39,639 nucleotides of DNA, from NCBI RefSeq assembly GCF_009741925.1, contig NZ_WPCC01000029.1, positions 1 through 39,639 on the forward strand, read 5' to 3'. This document shows, in pieces, positions 22,970 to 32,072 of the stretch (positions are counted from its first letter, which is position 1; each line of letters opens with the position of its first letter). Position numbers and translations under genes: made by a program. Below the pieces are notes generated by a model. It did no database searches. It saw only the letters and a list, made by a program, of their open reading frames with translations, and was not told the DNA's origin. The stretch comes from Natronomonas sp. CBA1123 (lineage in GTDB: Archaea > Halobacteriota > Halobacteria > Halobacteriales > Haloarculaceae).

Positions 22970-23728
22970 TCACTCCGCGAGCACTTTCTCGACGAGACGC
23001 GGCAGGGCCTCGGTCACGTCGGCCCGGAAGTCGTATTCGGCCTGGCCGGACAGTTCCGTGCGGTCGAGGTTGACGATGACGAGCGTCGCGCCGTTTTCGG
23101 CGGCTACCCGGGGGAGCGACGCCGCGGGTTCGACCGTGAGTGAGGACCCGACCGCGAGGAAGGCGTCGGCGCTCTCGGTAAGCGACTGTGCCTGAAACAG
23201 CGCGTGCTCGGGGAGTTGTTCGCCGAACAGCACTACGTCGGGTTTCAGCACGTCCTCGCAGTCCTCGCAGGTCGGCGGCGCCTCGCCGTCCCGGACTCGC
23301 TCGAAGACGGGGTCGGCATCGAAGCGCCGCTTGCAGCCGGTACAGACGACCCGCTGACCGTTGCCGTGAATCTCGATTGGGTCGTCGCTGCCGGCGTCCT
23401 GATGGAGTCCGTCGACGTTCTGCGTGATGAGGCCGTCGAGGTGGCCGGCAGACTCCAGCTCCGCGAGAGCGTCGTGGGCCGGGTTCGGGTCGACCTCGTC
23501 CCCGAAGAGGTCCTCGACGAGCGTGAGACGGTCGCGCCAAAACCCCTCGGGGTCGGCACGGAACCGACGGACGTGGAAGTCGTTGGGGTCGTACTCGGAC
23601 CAGAGACCGTCCTCCGAGCGGAAATCCGGGATTCCGGAGGCGGTCGAGACGCCGGCACCGGTCAAGGCGACGACAGAGTCGGCGTCGCGTATCGCCGACG
23701 CCGCGAATTCGAGTTCCCGCTCGTTCAT
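22970..23728 (-). CDS. Sir2-family NAD-dependent protein deacylase
   Basis: This 252-residue sirtuin has GAGVSTASGIPDFRS (24-38) for NAD binding, TQNVDGLH (102-109), catalytic His121, and a Cys4 zinc finger (Cys129, Cys132, Cys154, Cys157). GSSLTVEPA and IVNLDRTE complete the Rossmann contacts. It removes acyl groups from protein lysine using NAD. In this region rich in acyl-CoA genes it might control acyl-CoA enzymes, as CobB does for acyl-CoA synthetases in bacteria. That is inference from context. The ATG at 23728 fits the family length. Confidence 0.95.
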   Translation of the reverse strand: MNERELEFAASAIRDADSVVALTGAGVSTASGIPDFRSEDGLWSEYDPNDFHVRRFRADPEGFWRDRLTLVEDLFGDEVDPNPAHDALAELESAGHLDGLITQNVDGLHQDAGSDDPIEIHGNGQRVVCTGCKRRFDADPVFERVRDGEAPPTCEDCEDVLKPDVVLFGEQLPEHALFQAQSLTESADAFLAVGSSLTVEPAASLPRVAAENGATLVIVNLDRTELSGQAEYDFRADVTEALPRLVEKVLAE

Positions 23729-23778
23729 ACCCTCGGGTCGGTCCCGGACGGCAAAAAATCGCTCGGCGCGTTCGGCGG

Positions 23779-24966
23779 TTACTTGTAGGCGCGAACGCCC
23801 GTCAGTTCCTTGCCGACGACCAACTGCTGGATGTCGGTCGTCCCGTCGGGGATAGTCATGGTGCGTGCGTCGCGGTAGTACCGCTCCAGCGGGTAATCCT
23901 TCGAGAGGCCGTTGCCCCCGTGGACCTGCAGCGCCTCGTCGGCCACGTCGACGGATTTCTCACACACCCACCCCTTCGCCAGCGAGGAGTACATTCGGGC
24001 TTCGGGGTCGCCCTCGGCGACCTTCCGGGCGGCCTCGTAGGTGAGCAGTCGACCCGTTTCGAGGCCGGCGCGGATGTTGTAGAGGTGCTCCTGGACGAGT
24101 TGGTGGCCGGCGATGGGACCGCCGAAGACCTCTCGTTCCTTCGAATAGTCCAGGGCCGCCTCGTAGGCGGCCTGCATGATGCCGACCGACATCGCCGCCA
24201 TCCCCGTCCGCATGTAGGCGAACATGGCGTTGAGCGGGTCCCCGGTCTGGAACATCTCGTTCTCGGCGAGGTCCGATTCCCCGGAGGCGAGCATGTTCAT
24301 CACGGCGTTCATCAGTTTGTTGTCCTCGGGGACGCGCACGTCATCGAAGAAAATCTGGCCGGTCGGAGAGCCCTTCCAGCCGAGTTTGTCGAGTTCGCGC
24401 GTCTCGATGTCGTTGGTGACCGTATCGACGATAAAGAAGTCCCGCTGGCCGGCGTCTGTGTCCTGTGCGACGACCAACGCCATGTCCGCGATGGGCGCGT
24501 TCGACACCCACGTCTTCTCGCCGTTGATGACGTACTCGTCGCCATCCTTCTCGGCGGTCGTTCCGGGGTTTGCGGTGTCACTGCCACCGTCGGGTTCCGT
24601 GACGGCCATACAGCCGATACAGGACCCATTTTCGAGTTTGTCTTCGAGGGCGGCGGCCGTCTCCTCGCCCGCATAGGGTGCGAAAATCGTCGGGAACGAC
24701 ATGTTCAGCGTGACATTGAGCGACGGCCACACGCGCGAAATCTCCTCGGAGGTCACCGTGTAGGTCATCGGGTCGGCGAAGCCGTCGCTTTCGGTGTCGC
24801 CGGGGCCGATGCCGAGTTCGCCCAGCATCTGCTGGTACTCGATGGCTTCGTCTTTGGTCATCGGCTTCCGGTCGGCTTCCGGCAGGTCCGGTTCGATTTC
24901 GGCCTCGAGGAACTCCCGGGTGGAGTTCCGAATCATCTCGTGTTCGTCGTCTAGGTGTGCGCTCAT
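23779..24966 (-). CDS. Acyl-CoA dehydrogenase
   Basis: This 395-residue ACAD has CMAVTEPDGGSDTANP, YVINGEKTWVSNAP, KEREVFGGPIAGHQ and ALQVHGGNGLSKDYPLERYYRDAR. At the usual catalytic site it reads PDGTTDIQ, so Asp replaces Glu, and the helix-G alternative is Thr-Gly (MRTGMAAM). No Glu is therefore at either known base site. Asp can serve in some ACADs, so it may have unusual substrates. ATG 24966 is selected over GTG 24975 as it starts the family's MSAHLDDEHEMIRNS-type N terminus. An imperfect palindrome just upstream (24971-24991) may be an operator. The substrate is unknown. Confidence 0.93.
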   Translation of the reverse strand: MSAHLDDEHEMIRNSTREFLEAEIEPDLPEADRKPMTKDEAIEYQQMLGELGIGPGDTESDGFADPMTYTVTSEEISRVWPSLNVTLNMSFPTIFAPYAGEETAAALEDKLENGSCIGCMAVTEPDGGSDTANPGTTAEKDGDEYVINGEKTWVSNAPIADMALVVAQDTDAGQRDFFIVDTVTNDIETRELDKLGWKGSPTGQIFFDDVRVPEDNKLMNAVMNMLASGESDLAENEMFQTGDPLNAMFAYMRTGMAAMSVGIMQAAYEAALDYSKEREVFGGPIAGHQLVQEHLYNIRAGLETGRLLTYEAARKVAEGDPEARMYSSLAKGWVCEKSVDVADEALQVHGGNGLSKDYPLERYYRDARTMTIPDGTTDIQQLVVGKELTGVRAYK

Positions 24967-24970
24967 CGCT

Positions 24971-24991
24971 GTCACACCGTCGTGGTGTCAC
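24971..24991 (-). promoter_or_regulatory. Imperfect palindrome upstream of the ACAD
   Basis: GTCACACC-GTCGT-GGTGTCAC, arms matching at 7 of 8 positions. It ends five bases before the ATG at 24966, where a bound repressor would block initiation. It could also be chance. Confidence 0.3.
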
Positions 24992-25140
24992 CATCAAAGC
25001 GGTTTACCGTGCCATAAGAGGGTATTCAAGAGGCCGTTCGCCCGGTTGCGCGAACGGAGCGGTCCCGCTGTACAGTCCAATATAAACTGCCTCGCATAGG
25101 ACACACAGTAGTCGTAGTCGTCTGTGAGGATTGTCACGCC

Positions 25141-26234
25141 ATGCCAGCCACTCGACACCACAGTTCGGGGGTGCGGACACTCTTGGTGGTGACGGCGGCG
25201 GTCGCGGGCCTCGCCGTTCTCGCCACGCTCGGAACGCCCGTCGCCGCCGACGGCCACACGAAGGCAGAGGCCGACGACTACACCGAGGAGGCGAACTTCA
25301 CGGTGAACTTCCCGTACACGACGGACCACTACCCCGGCGACCAAAACCAGGAGAACGGCAGCATCGAGTACTTCGCGACCGGTGCGGAGGCGGTCCGGGC
25401 GGAAACCGACGAGGAAGGCGTCTACATGGACTACGTCATCCTCGATGCCGACTGGATAGACTACTCCGCCTGCGATATCCCGAACACGGCCGTCTTCGGT
25501 ATCGACCGCGGTAGCAATCTCTCGGGGACGAAAATCGACGAGGACCTCGTCCAGAAACAGAAGAACACGAACTTCCGGGACGACGGCATCACTATCGACT
25601 TCTACGATTGGAGCGACTTCGCGGGGGACCCACCTTACGCGACCCCCCGGAGCCAAATCGTCGCCGCTCAGGGCGCCGGGTCACAGGACGGCACCTGTCT
25701 CACCGTGACGAGCGAACCCGGCTGGTATCAGGTACAGGGGTTCATCAACGGCACCGCCGCCGACAACGGCCGTGGGACGGAGCCCTCCGAGGACGCGAAC
25801 AAAGCGGGAATCAACGCCAAGTCGAACTACCTCTATGTCTGTGAGTGCGACAGCCGCGCCGAGGCCGAAGAGCAACTCGGCCCGGCGCCCGGAAGCGGGG
25901 GGACCGACCCGACGACGACCGCAACGCCCGAGCCGACCGCAACGCCCGAATCCACGCCGACGCCGACGGCAGCGCCCGACGACACGCCGACTCCCACCGA
26001 ACCGCCCGAGGAGACCGCCCCCACCGACCGACGCAAACGACATGCCGACACCCACCGAACCGCCCGAGGAGACGGCTGCACCCACAGCAACCGACGCCAA
26101 CGGGGGGCGGAGGCGGTGGGGGTAACGCGAACACCGGCATGACGCCGACTGCGGGAGACGGCACCGGGTTCGGCTCGCTGGCCGCGCTGCTGTCGCTGCT
26201 GGCGAGTGCGCTCTACCTCCAGCGTCGGCGGTGA
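25141..26234 (+). pseudogene. Secreted, surface-anchored protein with two apparent frameshifts near its end
   Basis: A signal peptide (about residues 10-36, ending VAADG) is followed by a 230-residue domain rich in Asp, Tyr and N-glycosylation sequons and by a TPTPTEPPEETA linker. I recognise no enzyme motif. As it stands, the frame stops at TGA 26140-26142. The linker continues in the +1 frame as MPTPTEPPEETAAPTATDANGG (26042 on), then after a six-G run in a third frame as Gly-rich sequence and GTGFGSLAALLSLLASALYLQRRR, ending at 26234. That tail is a PGF-CTERM-like anchor (membrane helix plus Arg), with TGF in place of PGF. Two single-base-equivalent insertions thus cut the anchor off. They could be real, phase-variable, or assembly errors. 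Confidence 0.75.
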
Positions 26235-26261
26235 ACTCCACGCGGGCTGTTTTTCGACAGG

Positions 26262-27674
26262 TCAGAGGTTCACGCGAACACCCTCGTCTTCGGTTTCTGG
26301 GAACATCTTCCCGGGGTTGAGGATGTCCTTGGGGTCGAGGGCGCGTTTGACCGCCCGCATCGCCTCGACGCCCCCCTTGCCGTGCTCTAACTCGAGGAAC
26401 TTCCGTTTCCCCATGCCGATGCCGTGTTCGCCGGTGGCGGTGCCGCCCCACTCGATTGCCTTCTCGACGATGGCGTCGTATATTTCCTCGGCGACCTCGA
26501 CCATCTCCTCGTCGTCGGGGTCGACCAACGCGACGTAGTGGACGTTACCGTCGCCGGCGTGACCGAAGCAGGGCATGAGGATGTCGTGTTCGTCCGCGAG
26601 TTCCTTGGCGTGGCGGATGATGTCGGGGTACTTGCTGATGGGGACGGTCACGTCGCCGGGGTGTCGGTGTTCCAGGTCGGTATCGTATTGCTGAACTGCA
26701 AAGGCGAGTTCGTCGCGTGCGCGCCAGAGTTCGTCCATCCGTTCGTCTTCGGCCATCTCGAACCGCTCGACATCGTGGGATTCGAAGATGGCCCGACAGA
26801 ACTCGATTTCCTCCTCGATGCCGTGGTTGGCGTGGAACTCGACGAAAATCATCGGTGCGTCCGGGAGGCCAGTGTCGAAGTAGGCGTTGGCCATTTCGGC
26901 GGCAAGCGGGTCGATGAGTTCGATTTTTGCCACGTCGACGCCCGACCGGACGGCATCGAAGACGGCTTCGGCGGCGTCGTCCATCTCCTCGAAGACCGCG
27001 CGACCGCCCTTGATTTGCTCGGGGATGCCCTCCAACTCCAGCGTCGCGCGCGTGACGACTCCGAGGGTGCCCTCGCTGCCGATGATGAGGTTCTTGAGGT
27101 TGTATCCGGAGGAGGTCTTGACGGCCTTACTGCCCGTCTCGATGACCGTTCCGTCAGCGAGGACGACTTCGAGTTCCAGCACCCAGTCGGCGACTTCGCC
27201 GTACTTGACGGTCTTCTGGCCGGAGGCGTCGTTGATTATCATGCCGCCGATAGTCGAGAGGTTCGCCGAGGAAGGCATCGGCGGGAAGAACAGGCCGTGG
27301 TCGACGACCGTCTCGTCGACGACGTTGCCCATCACGCCCGGTTCGACGTCGATTTGGAAGTCATCGGGGCGAACGTCGAGAACATCGTTCATCTTCGTCA
27401 TGTCCATACTGATGCCTTTGAACAGCGGGACGGCGTTGCCCTCCAGCGACGTGCCGGCCGCATAGGGTGTCACCGGTACCTCCCGCTCGTGGGCGGCCTC
27501 GAGGACGGCCGACACGTCGGCGGTCGATTCGGGCCAGACCACGGCGTCGGGGGTGACGCCGAGGCCTGCTTCCTGTGCTACCCAGTCGGCGGCGTGGTTC
27601 TCCCGTGCCGAGTCCCCGAACGACACTGTTCCCTCCAGTGAGATGTCCGAGAGGAACGAACAATCGTACGTCAT
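26262..27674 (-). CDS. FAD-linked oxidase, D-lactate dehydrogenase / glycolate oxidase GlcD type
   Basis: This 470-residue protein has the FAD_binding_4 domain with PYAAGTSLEGNAVP and GGMIINDASGQKTVKYGE, GSEGTLGVVTRATLEL, and the FAD-oxidase C-terminal domain with CFGHAGDGNVHY and GEHGIGMGKRKF. It oxidises a 2-hydroxyacid to the 2-oxoacid, feeding electrons into the respiratory chain. The His in GHAGDGNVHY and the GEHGIG motif are the substrate and metal-site markers of the family. ATG 27674 is used, with GTTTAAG 25-31 bp upstream; the longer frame is untranslated leader. Choice between lactate, glycolate and 2-hydroxyglutarate cannot be made from sequence. No GlcE/GlcF partner is adjacent. 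Confidence 0.9.
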   Translation of the reverse strand: MTYDCSFLSDISLEGTVSFGDSARENHAADWVAQEAGLGVTPDAVVWPESTADVSAVLEAAHEREVPVTPYAAGTSLEGNAVPLFKGISMDMTKMNDVLDVRPDDFQIDVEPGVMGNVVDETVVDHGLFFPPMPSSANLSTIGGMIINDASGQKTVKYGEVADWVLELEVVLADGTVIETGSKAVKTSSGYNLKNLIIGSEGTLGVVTRATLELEGIPEQIKGGRAVFEEMDDAAEAVFDAVRSGVDVAKIELIDPLAAEMANAYFDTGLPDAPMIFVEFHANHGIEEEIEFCRAIFESHDVERFEMAEDERMDELWRARDELAFAVQQYDTDLEHRHPGDVTVPISKYPDIIRHAKELADEHDILMPCFGHAGDGNVHYVALVDPDDEEMVEVAEEIYDAIVEKAIEWGGTATGEHGIGMGKRKFLELEHGKGGVEAMRAVKRALDPKDILNPGKMFPETEDEGVRVNL

Positions 27675-27698
27675 ACCCAGAGGGGATGGCCGTATCCG

Positions 27699-27705
27699 CT
27701 TAAAC
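27699..27705 (-). promoter_or_regulatory. TATA box of the GlcD-like gene
   Basis: GTTTAAG on the minus strand, 25-31 bp upstream of the ATG at 27674. It is identical to the element before the peroxiredoxin-like gene. Confidence 0.55.
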
Positions 27706-27867
27706 CTATTTGCGTCCAACGGGGGCGGTTTATCGGTGAAGCCGAGGTTCGTTTATGTTCCTACCCTAATACAGTATCAGGTGTACGAACACCCTCGTGG
27801 AAAGGTTTTAGTTGGTCGTATCGAGTTCGTATAGCGTGAGTAGTAAACGTACGTCACGGGATAAGTC

Positions 27868-27877
27868 GTATATAAAG
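27868..27877 (+). promoter_or_regulatory. TATA box of the NAD synthase gene
   Basis: GTATATAAAG lies about 80 bp before the start codon, implying a leader of about 55-60 nt. The 280-bp divergent spacer 27675-27954 is AT-rich and otherwise shows only short palindromes such as GGTGTACGAACACC. Confidence 0.65.
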
Positions 27878-27940
27878 ACGAAAGCCGAGTTGCATGCAAT
27901 AGAAGGCAATGAACGAAAACCTCGGTCAGTGAGGATTTCC

Positions 27941-27948
27941 GGAGGTGA
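27941..27948 (+). promoter_or_regulatory. Strong Shine-Dalgarno sequence setting the NAD synthase start
   Basis: GGAGGTGA matches the anti-SD of 16S rRNA at all eight bases and ends six bases before GTG 27955. This is unusual here, where most starts look leaderless, and it decides for the GTG over ATG 27976. Confidence 0.75.
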
Positions 27949-27954
27949 GGGTCG

Positions 27955-28827
27955 GTGATAGCTGCCGTCGACGGGATGCCGGACGTGACGTTCCGAACGG
28001 AGGAGTCCGAACTGGAGTCCCTCCGAGCGGACGTACTCGACTTCGTTCGCGAAACGGTGACTGACGCCGGCGCCGACGGCGTCGTCGTCTGTTTGAGCGG
28101 CGGTATCGACTCGACGCTGACCGCCCACCTCTGTGTCGAAGCACTCGGTCCGGAGCACGTCACCGCGTTGGTGTTGCCCTGTCACCTCACCGACGCGGTG
28201 GATACCCTGGATGCCCACTCGGTCGCTCGGGACCTCGGCGTCGACCCGACGATGGTGCAACTGCAGCCGTTGCTGGATATGTTCGAGGACAGCGTGGCGC
28301 CGACCATCGACGAGGAAGTCGACCGGGTCGCGCTGGGCAACGCCATCGCCCGCCTTCGAATGAGCGTCGCGTACTACGCCGCCAACGTGACCGGCCGACT
28401 CGTCTGTGGGACCTCCAACCGGACGGAACTCCTGTTGGGGTACTTCACGAAACACGGCGACGGGGCTGCAGACCTCCGGCCCCTCGCGGACCTCTACAAG
28501 ACGGAAGTGAAGGCGCTCGCCCGTCACGTCGGCGTTCCCCAAAAAATCGTCCAGAAGACGCCCACTGCGGGACTGTGGGCCGGACAGACCGACGAGGATG
28601 AACTCGGCGCGCCGTACGGACTCCTCGACGTGTTACTGTACGGTCTCGTCGACGAGAACCTCGGCGTCGGGGGGACCGCCGACGAGTTGGGAATCGACCC
28701 CGAAACCGTCCGCGAGTACGCCGAACTGTATCTGAAAACCGAACACAAACGCCAGCCTGTGCCGAAACCAGAAACGGACCGAACCAACGCCGAGGGCCTG
28801 TTCTGTGAACTCGAAGGCCGGCTCTGA
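27955..28827 (+). CDS. nadE: NAD synthase (NH3-dependent type)
   Basis: This 290-residue protein contains the N-type ATP pyrophosphatase loop SGGIDST (48-54), GTSNRTELLLGYFTKHGDG and DLRPLADLYKTEVKALARHVGVP, which define NAD synthetase. It adenylates nicotinic acid adenine dinucleotide and amidates it to NAD. There is no glutaminase domain, so ammonia or a separate amidotransferase supplies nitrogen. The GTG start at 27955 is backed by a perfect SD. A 7-codon ORF (ATG 27909 to TGA 27932) lies in the leader. It is a housekeeping gene between catabolic neighbours and probably stands alone. Confidence 0.95.
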   Translation: MIAAVDGMPDVTFRTEESELESLRADVLDFVRETVTDAGADGVVVCLSGGIDSTLTAHLCVEALGPEHVTALVLPCHLTDAVDTLDAHSVARDLGVDPTMVQLQPLLDMFEDSVAPTIDEEVDRVALGNAIARLRMSVAYYAANVTGRLVCGTSNRTELLLGYFTKHGDGAADLRPLADLYKTEVKALARHVGVPQKIVQKTPTAGLWAGQTDEDELGAPYGLLDVLLYGLVDENLGVGGTADELGIDPETVREYAELYLKTEHKRQPVPKPETDRTNAEGLFCELEGRL

Positions 28828-28912
28828 GCCTCATCGGTCGCTGCAGCGCAGACCTGCTTCCTGCTGCCAAGCGTCTTAACACTCTTCCGCCAATCATAGT
28901 TTTCGGTTAACA

Positions 28913-28920
28913 TTGATAAG
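28913..28920 (+). promoter_or_regulatory. TATA box of the quinone-oxidoreductase-like gene
   Basis: TTGATAAG lies 27-34 bp before the ATG at 28947. It overlaps an AACATTG motif (28909-28915) shared with other promoters in the window. Confidence 0.45.
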
Positions 28921-28946
28921 GCCAGGGCGCGCACGTCGACAGTACG

Positions 28947-29918
<972 letters not shown>

Positions 29919-29955
29919 CCCCTCGGATTCGGCACGGTGAGTCTCCACCAACCGT

Positions 29956-29964
29956 TTTATATTT
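29956..29964 (+). promoter_or_regulatory. TATA box of the pilin gene
   Basis: TTTATATTT lies 19-27 bp before GTG 29983, so the mRNA should begin at or very near the start codon. Confidence 0.6.
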
Positions 29965-29982
29965 TTTGGCCGAACGTGGTGT

Positions 29983-30990
29983 GTGGATTCCGAGCGCCGC
30001 CTCCAGCGGTTGTACGCCGACGACAGCGGCATGTCGCCAGTCGTCGGTGTGGCGCTCATGATTGCGATTACCGTCGCGCTCGCAGCCGTCACCGTCGCGA
30101 TGTTACTCGGCGTCGCCGACCCCGGCATCGCCCCGACACAGGACACCGCCGTGAGTCTCGATTCGACCAACGCCGGAACGGCGCTCGTACCGGAGGTCAC
30201 CGGAAGCAACGACGTCGACGTTCGACTCAACGGCGAGTCGATTGCGACCGTCGACGGCAACGCGACCGGTCGTGAGATATTCCTCCCGACGGCACCGGGC
30301 GACGAGGTGATGCTCGTCACGGAAAACGAGGACGCGACCGTCCTCGTCCGCGAGCAGTTCGAAGCCGGCGAAGCCGGCGACTTCGTGGCGTATTATCCAT
30401 TCACTGGGGGCGGCACGACAGTAGAAGACCACTCGCGGAACGGCAACGATGGGACGTTTCAAAATTCCCCACAGTGGGTCGAAACCGGACAAGGGTCAGC
30501 ACTAGAGTTCGATGGGTCCGACGATTATGTCGCGGTCGACGACCTGAAGACTGCCGGGGTTGGCGATGTCGAAGAATTCACCGTCGCAGTCACGTTCGAA
30601 GTCGACAGCAACGGAGACGTTCAACAGCTCGTCGAACACAACAGCGGTTCCGAGGAGTGGCACATCGAGACGACGAACGACGATGCCCTCCAGTTCGCGG
30701 TGAACTGGGAAGACGGACATAAGATTCGAACGGCGGACGACATCATCGAACCCGACAAAACGTACGTAGCCGTGGGAACCTACGATGGCGAAACGTATCG
30801 ACTCTATCTCAACGGTACCGAAGTCGCCAACGCGACGTACACGTCGGACGTGAACATGGGAGAGATGCAGTTAGGGAAGAACGACCCCGATGACATACAG
30901 TACTTCGACGGCCGCATGTACGAGTTCCGGCTGTACTACACCGCCTTCGATGACCACCAAGTCGAGATGCTGACGCGCGTTTTGGAGTGA
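29983..30990 (+). CDS. Archaeal type IV pilin-like protein with C-terminal LamG-like domain
   Basis: This 335-residue protein begins with a class III signal: a charged leader up to DDSG, then MSPVVGVALMIAITVALAAVTVAMLLG, the hydrophobic helix by which archaeal pilins assemble after prepilin peptidase cleavage. Residues 45-125 are the short haloarchaeal pilin beta domain. From about 132 (FVAYYPFTGGGTTVEDHSRNGNDG) a LamG/concanavalin A-like beta sandwich runs to the end, with FDGSDDYVAV, VAVTFEV, GTYDGETYRLYLNGT and FDGRMYEFRLYY. LamG-like domains bind sugars or proteins, so it may be an adhesive pilin or a surface protein with a pilin anchor. The C-terminal domain's DNA is visibly less GC-rich than the N-terminal part. 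Confidence 0.85.
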   Translation: MDSERRLQRLYADDSGMSPVVGVALMIAITVALAAVTVAMLLGVADPGIAPTQDTAVSLDSTNAGTALVPEVTGSNDVDVRLNGESIATVDGNATGREIFLPTAPGDEVMLVTENEDATVLVREQFEAGEAGDFVAYYPFTGGGTTVEDHSRNGNDGTFQNSPQWVETGQGSALEFDGSDDYVAVDDLKTAGVGDVEEFTVAVTFEVDSNGDVQQLVEHNSGSEEWHIETTNDDALQFAVNWEDGHKIRTADDIIEPDKTYVAVGTYDGETYRLYLNGTEVANATYTSDVNMGEMQLGKNDPDDIQYFDGRMYEFRLYYTAFDDHQVEMLTRVLE

Positions 30991-31026
30991 TTGGCCCTCG
31001 CCACTGGGCGATTGTATCCCTCCTTC

Positions 31027-31263
31027 CTATTCCTCGTCCTGATAGAGTGGCGACTCCGTCGTCGTACACTCCGGACGCCCACAGACACCGGCATCGGCGC
31101 CGGCGCGCTCGACGCCGGACGCAAGCGAGGGGAGTTCCCACGTCGCTTCGTGGCCCGTCTCCGTTCGGTGTGTCTCGATGAACTCCCGGGCCGTTCCGAG
31201 CGTTTCGAACGTCTCCGTTCGGTCACACGCCCGACAGGAGACTGTGACGTGCTTTTTCGTCAT
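31027..31263 (-). CDS. Small zinc-finger-like protein (78 aa)
   Basis: CRAC at residues 10-13 and CGRPEC at about 61-66 supply four Cys, with His in HRTETGHEA between, so one zinc site is likely. The N-terminal pattern (HVTVSCRACDRTETFETLGTAREFIETH) is a CxxC knuckle plus helix seen in small haloarchaeal proteins. The ATG at 31263 has GTAAATG 23-29 bp upstream (31286-31292). It converges on the pilin gene with a 36-bp gap. No function can be given. Confidence 0.75.
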   Translation of the reverse strand: MTKKHVTVSCRACDRTETFETLGTAREFIETHRTETGHEATWELPSLASGVERAGADAGVCGRPECTTTESPLYQDEE

Positions 31264-31577
31264 TGGTTACGGTAGCGGTGTCAGGCATTTACCGCTAGCG
31301 CTTCTTTGGGGACTCCAGCCAGCGCGTTCCGGGGCCTGTTTTCGTCCTGTTCGTGGGGCTTTCGGTCGGCGCTGGATTGAGCCCGCCGACGCGCTACTTC
31401 GTCAGACAGCGGGTTCTGGACGCCGGCGGTCGACACACCCGGCCGGCCAGACCAAGCGCTCTTGGTTGTGGCGTCCGCCTGTCTACGTATCCACATCGCG
31501 GTGGCCGCCTCATCGACGACGACGGCGACCTCAACGGAAGCGCGGCCCACGGACGACCACCGGATACACGCCTACGC
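31264..31577. other. 314-bp spacer without a convincing gene
   Basis: Apart from the TATA element at 31286-31292 this stretch has no recognisable gene. Open frames in it are Arg/Ala-rich and lack a family resemblance or good start. No tRNA fold, repeat or T-run stood out. It could be a decayed gene or the promoter region of the UbiD unit, whose TATA box I could not identify. Confidence 0.5.
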
Positions 31578-32072
31578 ATGTCGAACCACTATCTCACCTC
31601 CGAGGAACATCTTCCCGAGGAGCCAGGGACCGAGACGACCCTCCAGATAACCGACGCCGAGACGAAACGCATCTTCGAGGCGCGGGTGCGCATCGCCCGC
31701 GAACCGGACGAGCTCACCGACCCGTCTCGGCTGACGGTCGTCGCGGGACCACACGAGAGCGTCCGAAAGGAGTGGTACGTGGAACTGCTCGACGAGGTCG
31801 ATGCGGCTGGTATCAACGAGGACCTGCTCCGCCGGCTTGCCGACGAGCAGGCCTCGACCTCGAACATCATCAACACGCGCTCGAACGACCTGAAGGTGGT
31901 GCTGCGGTATCTCGTCGAGTCGGGACAGTACGAGTCGACCGCGGCCGCACTCCGGGAAATCGCCTTCGAACAACTCGCAGCCGAACGGCCAGCCTTGCTT
32001 GAGGCCTACGAGAGCGTCCGGACCGAGTTCGAGAGCGACCCGCTCCGGGATGCGCTCTCGGAGCGTGAGTGA
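31578..32072 (+). CDS. 18-kDa protein with RHH-like C-terminal region, first gene of the UbiD unit
   Basis: This 164-residue acidic protein is of unknown family. Residues 18-60 look like beta strands (TTLQITDAETKRIFEARVRI). From about 100, NDLKVVLRYLVESGQYESTAAALREIAFEQL follows the ribbon-helix-helix pattern of a strand/helix, a Gly-x-Tyr-x-Ser turn and an Ala-Leu-Arg-Glu helix, so it might bind DNA. ATG 31578 is selected; the frame upstream is Arg-rich and non-coding in character. Its TGA shares its last base with the ATG of the UbiD gene at 32072, so translation is coupled. It may be the unit's regulator or a small subunit. Confidence 0.7.
   Translation: MSNHYLTSEEHLPEEPGTETTLQITDAETKRIFEARVRIAREPDELTDPSRLTVVAGPHESVRKEWYVELLDEVDAAGINEDLLRRLADEQASTSNIINTRSNDLKVVLRYLVESGQYESTAAALREIAFEQLAAERPALLEAYESVRTEFESDPLRDALSERE

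Noticed and set aside
31380-31450. A GGGTTC stretch that could hint at a tRNA T-arm
   Set aside because: No matching acceptor, D or anticodon arms could be drawn around it on either strand.
31281-31550. An 89-codon minus-strand frame in the spacer before the UbiD unit
   Set aside because: No recognisable domain, no start signal and odd composition; it could be a decayed gene but cannot be supported.
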